NCBI RefSeq assembly: GCF_040548875.1
Contig: NZ_JBEPSJ010000001.1
Location: 1,426,001-1,490,000, forward strand
Origin: Conyzicola nivalis_A
Lineage (GTDB): Bacteria; Actinomycetota; Actinomycetes; Actinomycetales; Microbacteriaceae
DNA length: 64,000 nucleotides
Direction of reading: 5' to 3'
The translations under genes were made by a program, and so were the position numbers. Below are positions 22,822 through 31,474 of this stretch, one piece after another. How positions within the stretch are numbered: the first letter of the stretch is position 1; each line of letters begins with the position of its first letter. The notes below the pieces were generated by a model, which did not search any database, had not been told where the DNA came from, and saw only the letters and a program-made list of their open reading frames with translations.

Positions 22822-24261
22822 CTACCTCGCGGCGGCGGCCTTCGGCTTCTTGGTGAACAGCGTCTCGGCCTCCTCGAGCGAGAGCCCGTTCGTCTCGGGC
22901 ACGACCTTGAACACGAACGCGAACGACAGTCCGGCGAACAGCGCGTACAGGCCGTAGGTCAGCACCAGCGACACCGACGCGAGCGGTGGGAACGACACGG
23001 TGATCGCGAAGTTCGCGATCCACTGCGCCGCCGCGGCGACACCGAGTGCCCGTGCGCGGATGCGGCTCGGGAAGATCTCGCCGAGCAGCACCCAGACCAC
23101 GGGTCCCCAGGATGCACCGAAGCTGACGACGAAGACGTTCGCGGCGACGAGCGCGATCGGCCCCCACGCCCCGGGCAGGCTCGGCTCGCCGTCGACCTGC
23201 ACCGACTGGCTGAACGAGATCGCCATGGTGGCGAGAGCCGCGGTCATGCCGACCGAGCCGAACAGCAGGATGGGGCGGCGTCCGACACGGTCGACGAGGG
23301 CGATCGCGACGAAGGTGACGGCGATGTTGGTGACGGCGGTCGCGACGGAGATGGTGAGCGAGTCGCTCTCCTCGAAGCCGACCGACTTCCAGAGGGTGGT
23401 CGAGTAGTAGAAGATCACGTTGATGCCGACGAACTGCTGGAACACCGACAGGATGATTCCGACCCAGACGATCGGCTTCAGGCCGAAGCGGTCGCCCCGC
23501 AACGCGCCCTTCTTCGATCCGTGAGCGTCGTTCTCGATTCCCGAGCGCATGTCGCGGATGGCGCGCTCGACGTCGTCGTTCGGCCAGAGCCTCGCGAAGA
23601 TGCCGCGCACCTCGTCGTCGCGGCCCTTGAGCACGAGGAAGCGTGGCGACTCGGGCAGCTTCAGGGCGATGAGGCCGTAGACGACGGCGGGCAGGATGCC
23701 GGCGAGGAACATCCAACGCCACGCCTCGAGGCCGAGCCACAGCTCCTGGCCCGCTCCCCCGGCCCAGCCCGCGAACAGCGTGTCGGAGAGCAGGGCGGCG
23801 AAGATGCCGATGGTGATGGCGAGCTGCTGCAGCGAGCCGAGGCGTCCGCGCAGGTTCTTCGGCGAGATCTCGGCGATGTAGGCGGGCGCGATGACGGAGG
23901 CGATGCCGATGCCGAGGCCGCCGACGAGGCGCCACGCGATGAGGTCCCACACGTTGAACGCGAGCCCCGTTCCGACGGCGCTCACGAAGAACAGGATCGC
24001 TCCGACGAGCATGGCCGGGATGCGGCCCTTCCAGTCGGCGAGGCGCCCCGCGACGTAGGCGCCGACGGCACACCCGATCAGCGCGCTCGCCACGGCGAAG
24101 CCCGTGAGCGACTCGGAGAGCCCGAACTGCGTCTGGATCGGGTCGACGGCGCCGTTGACGACGGAGGAGTCGAATCCGAAGAGGAAACCGCCCACCGCGC
24201 CGGCCACCGCGAGTGCGATGACCTTCAGATTGGTGCCGGGCCGTGCTGTGGTGCTGGACAT
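22822..24261 (-). CDS. MFS sugar porter, copy 1
   Basis: 479 residues, 12 membrane segments. Sugar-porter signatures: GGFLFGFDSSVVNGA (TM1), GRLADWKGRIPAML (loop 2-3), PESPRFLVLKG (after TM6), QQFVGINVIFYYSTTLW (TM7, sugar-contacting QQxxGxNxxxYY), DRVGRRPILL (loop 8-9), PETNGLSLEE (C-terminus). Likely H+-coupled uptake of a hexose or pentose. It is very similar to the gene at 25725-27161; the two flank zwf on the same strand. Confidence 0.93.
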   Translation of the reverse strand: MSSTTARPGTNLKVIALAVAGAVGGFLFGFDSSVVNGAVDPIQTQFGLSESLTGFAVASALIGCAVGAYVAGRLADWKGRIPAMLVGAILFFVSAVGTGLAFNVWDLIAWRLVGGLGIGIASVIAPAYIAEISPKNLRGRLGSLQQLAITIGIFAALLSDTLFAGWAGGAGQELWLGLEAWRWMFLAGILPAVVYGLIALKLPESPRFLVLKGRDDEVRGIFARLWPNDDVERAIRDMRSGIENDAHGSKKGALRGDRFGLKPIVWVGIILSVFQQFVGINVIFYYSTTLWKSVGFEESDSLTISVATAVTNIAVTFVAIALVDRVGRRPILLFGSVGMTAALATMAISFSQSVQVDGEPSLPGAWGPIALVAANVFVVSFGASWGPVVWVLLGEIFPSRIRARALGVAAAAQWIANFAITVSFPPLASVSLVLTYGLYALFAGLSFAFVFKVVPETNGLSLEEAETLFTKKPKAAAAR

Positions 24262-24330
24262 CGTTCGCTTCTTTCGTGTGGTGATTGTTCATCACCACGC
24301 TGGAACGACGCGTACGACTCTACCCCCGCG

Positions 24331-25689
24331 TCAGCTCCACGACGTCGGCCCGGTCGAGCCGGCCGCGTATCCGTCGAGCGGCACGTCGCCCCGCTTCCAG
24401 GCGGCCACGAACGGGGCGAGGATGCGCCAGCACTCCTCGGCGACGTCGCCGCGCACCGAGAGCGTCGGGTCGCCGTCGAGCAGGCCCGCGAGCACCTCGC
24501 CGTAGGCGCTGAGCTCCCCCGCGCCGAGATCGGCGGCGAGAACGACGCGCTCCAGCTCGAACGGGTCGTCTTCGCCGTTGACCATGAGGTCGAGCTCGAG
24601 GGTGGCCGGCTTCATCGAGATGCGCAGCTGCACAGGCCCCTTCGGCCCGTGCAGTCCCACCGGCAGGTGCGGCACGTCACGCAGTGTCACCACGATCTCC
24701 TGCCGCGCCGCGCCGATCGCCTTGCCGGAGCGCAGCACGAACGGAACACCCGCCCACCGCCAGTTGTCTACGGCGAGTACGACCTCGGCGAGCGTCTCGG
24801 TGCCCAGCTCCGGGTCGACGCCCTGCTCGTCCGTGTACGCGGGCAGCTCCCGGCCGGCGATCGTTCCCGCCGTGTACCGGCCGCGGTGGCTGGAGGTGCC
24901 GTCCTTCTCCCACGAGCGGGTCGCGCGCAACAGCTGCGCCATGCCGCCGCGCAGGTCGTCGGCGTCGACGCTCGCAGGCGGCTCCATCGCGGTGAGGGCG
25001 AGCACGAGCAGCAGGTGGCTCTGGATCATGTCGACCAGCGCCCCGGCCTTGTCGTAGTAGCCGGCGCGTCCCTCGAGGGCGAGCTGCTCGTCGAAGACGA
25101 TCTCCACCTTCTCCACGTTCGACGCCGAGAACAGCGGCTCGATGATGCGGTTGGCGAAGCGCAGACCGAGCAGGTTGAGCACGGTCGACTTTCCGAGGAA
25201 GTGGTCGACGCGGAACACCTGCTCCTCCGGCACGAGCTTCTCGACCCGACGGTTGAGCGCCTTCGCGGTGGCGAGGTCGGTGCCGAACGGCTTCTCGAGG
25301 GCGAAGACGATGCCCTTCGGAAGGTCGAGCTTCGCGAGCGCCTTGACGACGAGGATCGTCACCGCGGGCGGCAGGGCGAAGTAGAGGGCGACGCGTCCGG
25401 TGGCGGCGGCGAACGCGCGCTGCAGGTCGTCGGCGTTCGTCGCGTCTCCCTGGAGATAGACGGATGCCTCGGCGACGGATGTGCCGAGCGCAGACTTCTG
25501 CGCCTCGAACGCGTCCGTCACCCTCGACGTCCACGCGGCATCCGTCATCTCTCCCCTGTCGACGCCGATGAGGTGCACGCTCTCACCGCGGGTGGAGGCG
25601 AGCAGCGAGGCGAGGCCGGGGAGCAGCAGACGTGACGTGAGGTCTCCGCCTGCGCCGAGGATGATGAGCGTTTCGATGCGTTCGGTCAT
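24331..25689 (-). CDS. zwf: Glucose-6-phosphate dehydrogenase
   Basis: 452 residues. NADP-binding loop GAGGDLTSR (12-20, a variant of GASGDLA), EKPFG (132-136) and the substrate/catalytic segment RVDHFLGK (160-167, His and Lys conserved) identify G6PD, the first oxidative pentose-phosphate step. It is about 50 residues shorter than typical actinobacterial Zwf and has no gnd, opcA or tal neighbour, so it may be a second, divergent copy. ATG 25689 has TACAGT 7 nt upstream (leaderless). It lies between two sugar porters, which suggests dedicated sugar oxidation. Confidence 0.9.
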   Translation of the reverse strand: MTERIETLIILGAGGDLTSRLLLPGLASLLASTRGESVHLIGVDRGEMTDAAWTSRVTDAFEAQKSALGTSVAEASVYLQGDATNADDLQRAFAAATGRVALYFALPPAVTILVVKALAKLDLPKGIVFALEKPFGTDLATAKALNRRVEKLVPEEQVFRVDHFLGKSTVLNLLGLRFANRIIEPLFSASNVEKVEIVFDEQLALEGRAGYYDKAGALVDMIQSHLLLVLALTAMEPPASVDADDLRGGMAQLLRATRSWEKDGTSSHRGRYTAGTIAGRELPAYTDEQGVDPELGTETLAEVVLAVDNWRWAGVPFVLRSGKAIGAARQEIVVTLRDVPHLPVGLHGPKGPVQLRISMKPATLELDLMVNGEDDPFELERVVLAADLGAGELSAYGEVLAGLLDGDPTLSVRGDVAEECWRILAPFVAAWKRGDVPLDGYAAGSTGPTSWS

Positions 25690-25724
25690 GCTGCCGACTG
25701 TAGTGCGCCGTGCTGACCGGCTCG

Positions 25725-27161
25725 CTACCTGGCCGCCTTCTTGGCACTGCCCTTGGGGGGCAGTAGGGTGTTGGCCTCCTCGAGCGACATGCCGTTGGTC
25801 TCGGGCACGAAGCGCATGACGAAGAGGAAGGAGAGCGCCGCGAAGGTCGCGTACATGCCGTAGGTGAAGACCAGCGAGAAGGACGCCAGCGGAGGGAACG
25901 TGACGGTGACGAGGAAGTTCGCGATCCACTGTGCGGCCGCCGCGATGCCGAGCGCGCGGGCGCGGATCCTGGTCGGGAAGATCTCGCCGAGCAGCACCCA
26001 GACCACGGGTCCCCAGGATGCACCGAAGCTGACGACGAAGACGTTCGCGGCGACGAGCGCGATCGGCCCCCACGCGCCGGGCAGGCTCGGCTCGCCGTCG
26101 ACGATGTTCGCCTGGCTGAACGCCAGCGACATGGTGGCGAGCGACAGCGCCATGCCGGTCGAGCCGAAGAGCAGGATGGGCCGTCTGCCCACACGATCGA
26201 CCAGTGCGATAGCGACGAAGGTCACCGCGATGTTGGTGACCGAGGTGAACACCGAGATCGTGAACGAGTCGCTCTCCTCGAAGCCGACCGACTTCCAGAG
26301 GGTGGTCGAGTAGTAGAAGATCACGTTGATGCCGACGAACTGCTGGAGGACCGACAGGATGATCCCGATCCAGACGATCGGCTTCAGGCCGAAGCGGTTG
26401 CCGCTCAGGGCGCCCTTCTGCGAGCCGAGCTTGTCGGTCTCGATGGCGTCGCGCATCTCGCGGATCGCGCGCTCCACGTCGTCGTCGGGCCACAGCCGCG
26501 CGAAGATGGTGCGCACCTCGTCGTCACGTTCCTTGAGCACGAGGAAGCGCGGGGACTCGGGCAGCCGCCAGGAGATGAGGCCGTAGACCACCGCAGGCAC
26601 GGCCCCGGCGAGGAACATCCACCGCCACGCCTCGAGCCCGAACCAGAACTCCTCGCCCGCGCCGCCCGCGCCGTTGGCGAACAGGGCGTCGGAGAGCAGC
26701 GCGGCGAAGATACCGATGGTGATGGCGAGCTGTTGCAGCGATGCCAGCCGGCCGCGCATGTGCTTGGGCGAGATCTCGGCGATGTAGGCCGGGGCGATCA
26801 CCGAGGCGATGCCGATGCCGAGGCCTCCGACCAGTCGCCAGAAGACCAGATCCCAGACGCCGAAGGCGAAGCCGCAGCCGAGCGCACTCACGAAGAACAG
26901 GACCGCGCCGATGAGCATGGTGGGGATGCGGCCCCACCGGTCGGCGATGCGGCCCGCCACATAGGCTCCGACCGCACAGCCGAGCAGAGCGCTGGCGACG
27001 GCGAAACCGGTGAGCGACGCTGAGAGGTCGAACTGGCCCTGCACCGCGTCGACGGCGCCGTTGACCACCGAGGAGTCGAAGCCGAAGAGGAAGCCGCCCA
27101 CGGCGCCCGCCACCGCCAACGCGATGACCTTGATACTGGTTTTCGGAGGTGCGGTCGTCAT
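25725..27161 (-). CDS. MFS sugar porter, copy 2
   Basis: 478 residues, 12 membrane segments, same signatures as copy 1 (GGFLFGFDSSVVNGAVDAV, GRIADRWGRIPTML, PESPRFLVLKE, QQFVGINVIFYYSTTLW, DRVGRRPILLFGS, PETNGMSLEE). Alignable with copy 1 over nearly the whole length, with long identical blocks, so the pair is a recent duplication. The loop-2 motif is the canonical DRWGR here but DWKGR in copy 1. AAGGAACGTG precedes ATG 27161. It lies upstream of zwf on the same strand. Confidence 0.93.
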   Translation of the reverse strand: MTTAPPKTSIKVIALAVAGAVGGFLFGFDSSVVNGAVDAVQGQFDLSASLTGFAVASALLGCAVGAYVAGRIADRWGRIPTMLIGAVLFFVSALGCGFAFGVWDLVFWRLVGGLGIGIASVIAPAYIAEISPKHMRGRLASLQQLAITIGIFAALLSDALFANGAGGAGEEFWFGLEAWRWMFLAGAVPAVVYGLISWRLPESPRFLVLKERDDEVRTIFARLWPDDDVERAIREMRDAIETDKLGSQKGALSGNRFGLKPIVWIGIILSVLQQFVGINVIFYYSTTLWKSVGFEESDSFTISVFTSVTNIAVTFVAIALVDRVGRRPILLFGSTGMALSLATMSLAFSQANIVDGEPSLPGAWGPIALVAANVFVVSFGASWGPVVWVLLGEIFPTRIRARALGIAAAAQWIANFLVTVTFPPLASFSLVFTYGMYATFAALSFLFVMRFVPETNGMSLEEANTLLPPKGSAKKAAR

Positions 27162-27389
27162 CACGTTCCTTTGCGTCGACATCGGCGGGACGAGACCACG
27201 ATAGAACTTCGGTCTTTCGTGACGAAGGCATTGCGCGCTGTGCCCGCACGGCCTAAGCGCCCGACGAGCCGCGCCCGGTGCGCGGCGGTGGCATGATGGC
27301 GGATACCGCACCTGACCCGGCTCGAAGGGATCGCGCTCATCGATATCGTCACCGCCATCATCTGGATCGTCTCCTTCGTTCTCGTCACG

Positions 27390-28913
27390 GTGACGGTGAC
27401 CGGCCTGTCGGGTCGCGTCGGCTGGTCGGCGCCGGTCGCGCTCGTCGCCGTCGGCGCGGTCGCGTCGTTCGTGCCCGGCATCCCCGAGGTCGTGGTGGAA
27501 CCCGACCTCGTGCTCTACGGCATCCTGCCGCCGCTGCTGTTCGCCGCCGCCATCCGCACCCCGCTCGCCGACATCATCGCCAGGCGCGACAGCATCTTCG
27601 TGCTCTCGGTCGGCCTCGTCGCGTTCACCGTTGTGGCGGTGGGCTTCTCGCTGTGGTGGCTCGTTCCCACGGTGGGGCTCGCAGCCGCCTTCGCGTTCGG
27701 CGCCGTCGTCGCCCCGACCGACGCTGTCGCCGTTACCGCGATCGCCGGCCGGCTGAAGCTGCCGCGCCGGGTGGTCACCGTGCTCGAGAGCGAGAGCCTG
27801 CTCAACGACGCTACGGCGCTCGTGGCGTTGAACGCGTCGATCGCCGCCATCGTCAGCGTGCTGCATCCGACCGAGGTCGTGGGAGAGTTCGCGGTCGCCC
27901 TCGTCGGCGGGGTCGGCGTCGGACTCGTCGTCGGCTACGTGCTCTCGGCGATCCGCAAGAGGCTGCGCTCCGCCGTGCTCGACACGAGCCTGTCGCTCGT
28001 GATCCCGTACGTCGCGTTCATCCCCACCCAGTTGTTCGGCGGGTCTGGCGTGCTGGCGGTGGTGGTCGCCGGCCTGTTCCTCGGGCAGCGGTCGCCGCTC
28101 GTGCAGTCGGCCGAGGCGCGCATCGCCGAGTCGATCAACTGGCGCACGGTGCGGTTCCTGCTCGAGAACGCGGTCTTCCTGTTCATCGGGCTCAGCCTCG
28201 CCGGCATCCTCGCGGGGATCGAGACGTCGGAGTTCGGCGTGATGGAGATCGCGATGCTCTCCCTCGCGATGCTGGGCGTGCTGGTGGTGTCGCGCTTCGC
28301 CTTCGTGCTCGCGAGCACGGTGTTCTACCAGTACGGTCCGCGCTTTGTGCGCCGCCGGGCCTGGGGGTGGAAGACGTCGATAGCGGTGTCGTCGGCGGGG
28401 ATCCGCGGTGTGGTGACTCTCGCCGCCGTGTTCCTGCTGCCGGACGAGACGCCGGAACGAGAGCTGCTGCAGTTTCTCGCCTTCGTGGTGGTGGCCGGCA
28501 CGCTCGCCGAGGGTCTGCTGCTCCCCCGGATCATCCGCGCACTGAGGCTCCCTCCCCCGGATGCGACGCAGGAGCGCGTCGAGAAGTTCAACCTGCTGGT
28601 GGAGGCGCAGAGCGCCGGGCTCGCCCGGCTGGAGCGGGAGACCACCACCGATGTGAGCGACGAGGTGATCGCCCGGCTGCGCATCAACGCGGAGTTCCTC
28701 AGCAGCGCGATCGCGCAGGAGGCGCGCGCCGGAGCGGAGCCCTCCCCGGCCGCCTACGCCCGGCTGCGACGCGTCATGATCGAGGCAGAGCGGGCGGCCG
28801 TGCTGCAGGCCAGAGCCGAGGGGCGCTATCAGGAGCGTGCGGTGCGCGACGTGCTGCGCAGCATCGACGCGGAGGAGACGGCGCTCACGGCGCACCACCC
28901 GAAGGCGGAGTGA
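27390..28913 (+). CDS. Na+/H+ antiporter, CPA1/NhaP type (5' boundary uncertain)
   Basis: At least 507 residues. Membrane domain with the CPA1 ion-binding region AFGAVVAPTDAVAV and LESESLLNDATALV (conserved Asp pairs), then IGLSLAGILAG and SSAGIRGVVTLAAVF; about 12 helices and a cytoplasmic tail with charged helices. GTG 27390 cuts off part of the first helix: in-frame codons upstream encode LIDIVTAIIWIVSFVLVTVTV, back to a stop at 27294-27296, but contain no ATG, GTG or TTG. Near-cognate candidates are ATC 27330/27339 (after GAAGGG) and CTG 27312. A frameshift near 27300 is the alternative. Confidence 0.87.
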   Translation: MTVTGLSGRVGWSAPVALVAVGAVASFVPGIPEVVVEPDLVLYGILPPLLFAAAIRTPLADIIARRDSIFVLSVGLVAFTVVAVGFSLWWLVPTVGLAAAFAFGAVVAPTDAVAVTAIAGRLKLPRRVVTVLESESLLNDATALVALNASIAAIVSVLHPTEVVGEFAVALVGGVGVGLVVGYVLSAIRKRLRSAVLDTSLSLVIPYVAFIPTQLFGGSGVLAVVVAGLFLGQRSPLVQSAEARIAESINWRTVRFLLENAVFLFIGLSLAGILAGIETSEFGVMEIAMLSLAMLGVLVVSRFAFVLASTVFYQYGPRFVRRRAWGWKTSIAVSSAGIRGVVTLAAVFLLPDETPERELLQFLAFVVVAGTLAEGLLLPRIIRALRLPPPDATQERVEKFNLLVEAQSAGLARLERETTTDVSDEVIARLRINAEFLSSAIAQEARAGAEPSPAAYARLRRVMIEAERAAVLQARAEGRYQERAVRDVLRSIDAEETALTAHHPKAE

Positions 28914-28945
28914 CTGCGTCGCGTGGCCCCACGTCACGTCGCGAC

Positions 28946-29000
28946 GATCTGCGCCACATGGGGCCTCTCAGCGCGAAAACCGCCCCACATGGCGCAGATC
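28946..29000. repeat. Inverted repeat element 1 (GATCTGCGCC...GGCGCAGATC)
   Basis: Arms GATCTGCGCCACATGGGGC (28946-28964) and GCCCCACATGGCGCAGATC (28982-29000) pair at 17 of 19 positions with a 17 nt loop. It overlaps the last codons and the stop of the AbiEi/DUF559 gene. Confidence 0.85.
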
Positions 29001-29966
29001 GATGCTGCCCCGCCAACCCTTCGCGCGGAGGCGGCGCGCGAATCGTTCGACGAGCTCCCTCGGCCGCGCGAACAGGTCCTCGGCGGTGGCTTTCACCACC
29101 GTCCAGTCGTGGTCGACGAATCGCTCGTCGCGGCGGATGTCACGCCGGAACTGCGCCTGTCCGCGGTGGTGGTCGCCCTCGTACTGAGCGACGGTCTTGA
29201 ATTCAACCCATGCCAGGTCGGGAACGGCGATCGGTTCGCCCTCGTCGGTGAAGCACATCGCGTTGAGCAGAGGCTCGGGCAGACCCGCGCGCACGAGCAG
29301 CAGCCGCAGCAACGACTCGGGGCGCGACAGTGGGCCCTCGCGGATCAGCGGAATCGCCGCCTCGCGGACGCGGTGCCCCCAGCCGCCGGACCGGGCGCCG
29401 CTCGCCGCCGCTACCTCGTCGAGCGTCGCGAGCGGCAGCATGTTCTGGAAGGGAGAGCCCGTAACCACCCAGTCGCCGATCGCTACCGCATCGTCGACGC
29501 CGAGGGTCTCGGCGATCTGGCACCAGGCGACGACCGGAGACACGACACGCAGGCCGCGAAAGGTCACCACGTCGAGCGGCCACAGCCGGGACTGGTGCCC
29601 CACGATCCCGCGCCCGCCGGGCGCCCTCGCGGGCGACGGCGCTGTGACGTGCAATTGCAGGCTGCGTCGGCCGACGGGCAGTGGAAACCGATAGAGCTCT
29701 GCCGCGGTCAGGTGGCTGAACGCGTGGGTCGGGTTCATGCGCGGCGCATACGCCCTACAGCGGTCGACGAGCAGCGACGGGTCGAGCCCCGTCGCACGCA
29801 CGCCGTGGAACACGCGTTGCAGGTCATCCGACCTCAGCCGGTCACGGGTGACTCCGCGCGCCATCGCGTCGCGCACGGAGAATGCGCCCCGGTCGAACGG
29901 TTCGGGAAGGGGTGCGCGTGGCGGCATCCGCCCATCGTCGCCAATTGCGGCGGAGTCGCGCGCCAT
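28968..29966 (-). CDS. AbiEi-like N-terminus fused to DUF559 nuclease-like domain
   Basis: 332 residues. The N-terminal part (FSVRDAMARGVTRDRLRSDDLQRVFHGVRA) looks like the winged-helix AbiEi/type IV antitoxin N-terminal domain. The C-terminal part has PDLAWVEFKTVAQYEGDHHR...RDERFVDHDWTVVKATAEDLF, the Vsr-like DUF559 PD-(D/E)xK fold with D...ExK (EFK). Such fusions are common in actinobacteria and suspected in defence or TA systems, without proof. The last 11 or so codons are supplied by inverted repeat element 1; element 2 lies just upstream of the start. ATG 29927 is an alternative start. Confidence 0.82.
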   Translation of the reverse strand: MARDSAAIGDDGRMPPRAPLPEPFDRGAFSVRDAMARGVTRDRLRSDDLQRVFHGVRATGLDPSLLVDRCRAYAPRMNPTHAFSHLTAAELYRFPLPVGRRSLQLHVTAPSPARAPGGRGIVGHQSRLWPLDVVTFRGLRVVSPVVAWCQIAETLGVDDAVAIGDWVVTGSPFQNMLPLATLDEVAAASGARSGGWGHRVREAAIPLIREGPLSRPESLLRLLLVRAGLPEPLLNAMCFTDEGEPIAVPDLAWVEFKTVAQYEGDHHRGQAQFRRDIRRDERFVDHDWTVVKATAEDLFARPRELVERFARRLRAKGWRGSIDLRHVGRFSR

Positions 29967-29984
29967 CCGTCCACAGGTCGCCGC

Positions 29985-30039
29985 GATCTGCGCCGTTCGG
30001 GGCTCAGAAGCCGGGATTCGGGCCCGAACGGCGCAGATC
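29985..30039. repeat. Inverted repeat element 2 (GATCTGCGCC...GGCGCAGATC)
   Basis: Arms GATCTGCGCCGTTCGGGGC (29985-30003) and about GCCCGAACGGCGCAGATC (30022-30039) pair with one indel/mismatch; outer CATCCGTC/GACGGATG also pair. Same ends as element 1 but a different inner tetranucleotide (GTTC versus ACAT), with compensating change in the other arm. Confidence 0.85.
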
Positions 30040-30059
30040 GACGGATGACGCGGCAGGCG

Positions 30060-31190
30060 CTAGCCGGTCACCTCGATCAGCGACAGCGACGCCCCTCCCG
30101 TCTCGGAGAGCGCGTCGGTGGTCACGAACAGCCGGTTCGAGCGCACCTCGATCGCCGACGGCGATGTCACCTCGGTCAGCACGACGGGAGTGCTCGACTT
30201 CTTCTCCAGCACCGAGATCTGGCCGCCGCCGGCGGGTCCGCCGAACAGCTCGGCCACGTAGATGCGGCCAGACGGGTCGACGGCCAGCCCGGTTGCGGTG
30301 GTGAACCCACCGGCGACGAGCCTCACCTCGCCTGTCTTCTGGTTGACCTTGTAGACGTTTCCGCGGGCCCCGAGCGTCGGGTCTTCGGGACCGCCGGGCA
30401 GTGTCGTCACGTAGAGCCAGCCGTCGGGGCCGATCTCGACGTCGGTCGGCACCGGCTCGGCGATGTATCCGTAGCCGGCGGCGCAGGCGGGAAGCCCGGC
30501 GCTCTCCAGGATCTCGGGTGTGGCCACGATCGGCGCTTGCGGGGGCAGCACCGCTACCGTCGACACCGTGCCGTCGTAGCCCACCCGCAGGATCGCGTTC
30601 GCCCCGGCATCGGCCAGGAAAATCGCGTTGTTGAGGGCGAGCGACGCGTACGGATTCGTGTCGACGAGGCCCGTGTAGGTGGGCGGCGGCGACATGGGGC
30701 CGGGCGGCGGGAACTGCGCCGCGCACTCCGCGGGCAGCCCTTGGAATCCGTACGACTGGCCGGAGTCGGGATTGGCGGATGCCTCGTGCGCATACAGGTC
30801 TGCGAGCGGCGTCGGCGTGCCGCCCGCCGCGGGGACCGACATCATGACCGCGCTCGTGTGGTCGGGCGCGACCTGGGCGTAGTAGACCACGTCGTCGCGC
30901 GACGACACGGCACCGATTTCCTCACCGGCGACCCTGGAGCTCGCCAGCACGCTGGTGCTGCCGTCGCGGGCGACCCGGGTGAGCTGTCCCGCGAAGTTCT
31001 GGCTCACATACGACACCCGCTGGCGGTCGACCTCGAGGCTGAGGGGGGTGACGAGCCCCGTCGTGATGGTGACGGGGTCGCCGGCCGGGGCCGGGGCGCC
31101 CCGCCCGCCCGCCCAGGCGGGGGCTGTTACGGCGGTGCCGGCTAGGGCGAGCACCGCACAGGCTGAAACTGACAACGCTAGTTTTCTCAC
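30060..31190 (-). CDS. ScyD/ScyE family secreted protein
   Basis: 376 residues. A signal peptide (VRKLALSVSACAVLALAGTAVTAPAWA, cleavage after about 27) precedes a beta-propeller-like body with repeated strand turns: LADAGANAILRVGYDGTVSTVAVLPP, PTDVEIGPDGWLYVTTLPG, ATGLAVDPSGRIYVAELFGG. This is the ScyD/ScyE pattern (named from cyanobacterial scytonemin clusters; function elsewhere unknown). GTG 31190 has GGAG 7 nt upstream. Exported, probably a ligand-binding or enzymatic propeller. Confidence 0.85.
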   Translation of the reverse strand: MRKLALSVSACAVLALAGTAVTAPAWAGGRGAPAPAGDPVTITTGLVTPLSLEVDRQRVSYVSQNFAGQLTRVARDGSTSVLASSRVAGEEIGAVSSRDDVVYYAQVAPDHTSAVMMSVPAAGGTPTPLADLYAHEASANPDSGQSYGFQGLPAECAAQFPPPGPMSPPPTYTGLVDTNPYASLALNNAIFLADAGANAILRVGYDGTVSTVAVLPPQAPIVATPEILESAGLPACAAGYGYIAEPVPTDVEIGPDGWLYVTTLPGGPEDPTLGARGNVYKVNQKTGEVRLVAGGFTTATGLAVDPSGRIYVAELFGGPAGGGQISVLEKKSSTPVVLTEVTSPSAIEVRSNRLFVTTDALSETGGASLSLIEVTG

Positions 31191-31405
31191 GAGCAACTCC
31201 TCTGTTCTCGGACGGCTCCGTTCAAGGCCAGAAGTCGTGGGGCCGCAACCGGGGTGTGACGCTGGACAGCTGCGACGGGCACACGATCTCATCCGGTCGC
31301 CGGCACGAGCGTGCCGACCACGGCAGATTAGCGACGACGCCCGGCCTACCCAGGCGGGCTTGACATCACGGCACGGAATAGCCGTGCGGGGCGTCGATCT
31401 TCTCC

Positions 31406-31411
31406 TAGAGT
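31406..31411 (+). promoter_or_regulatory. -10 hexamer TAGAGT before leaderless uORF
   Basis: TAGAGT ends 6 nt before ATG 31418, the start of an 18-codon ORF upstream of the acyltransferase gene. Confidence 0.5.
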
Positions 31412-31417
31412 GTGGGG

Positions 31418-31474
31418 ATGATGGTCGTCGCAGTCCGCCCCGCCGTTCTGCCGCCCGCGGGAGATCGCTCATGA
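31418..31474 (+). CDS. Putative 18-residue leader peptide (uORF)
   Basis: Encodes MMVVAVRPAVLPPAGDRS and stops with TGA at 31472-31474, overlapping the ATG of the acyltransferase gene (ATGA). The ATG is placed 6 nt after TAGAGT, as for a leaderless message. Contains a PP pair near the end. Function is inferred only: translational coupling or sensing. Confidence 0.4.
   Translation: MMVVAVRPAVLPPAGDRS

Noticed and set aside
21623..24298. 891-codon open frame on the minus strand
   Set aside because: It overlaps the glycosyltransferase and the sugar porter, is dominated by Arg/Gly/Ala as expected for a GC-rich shadow frame, and shows no domain.
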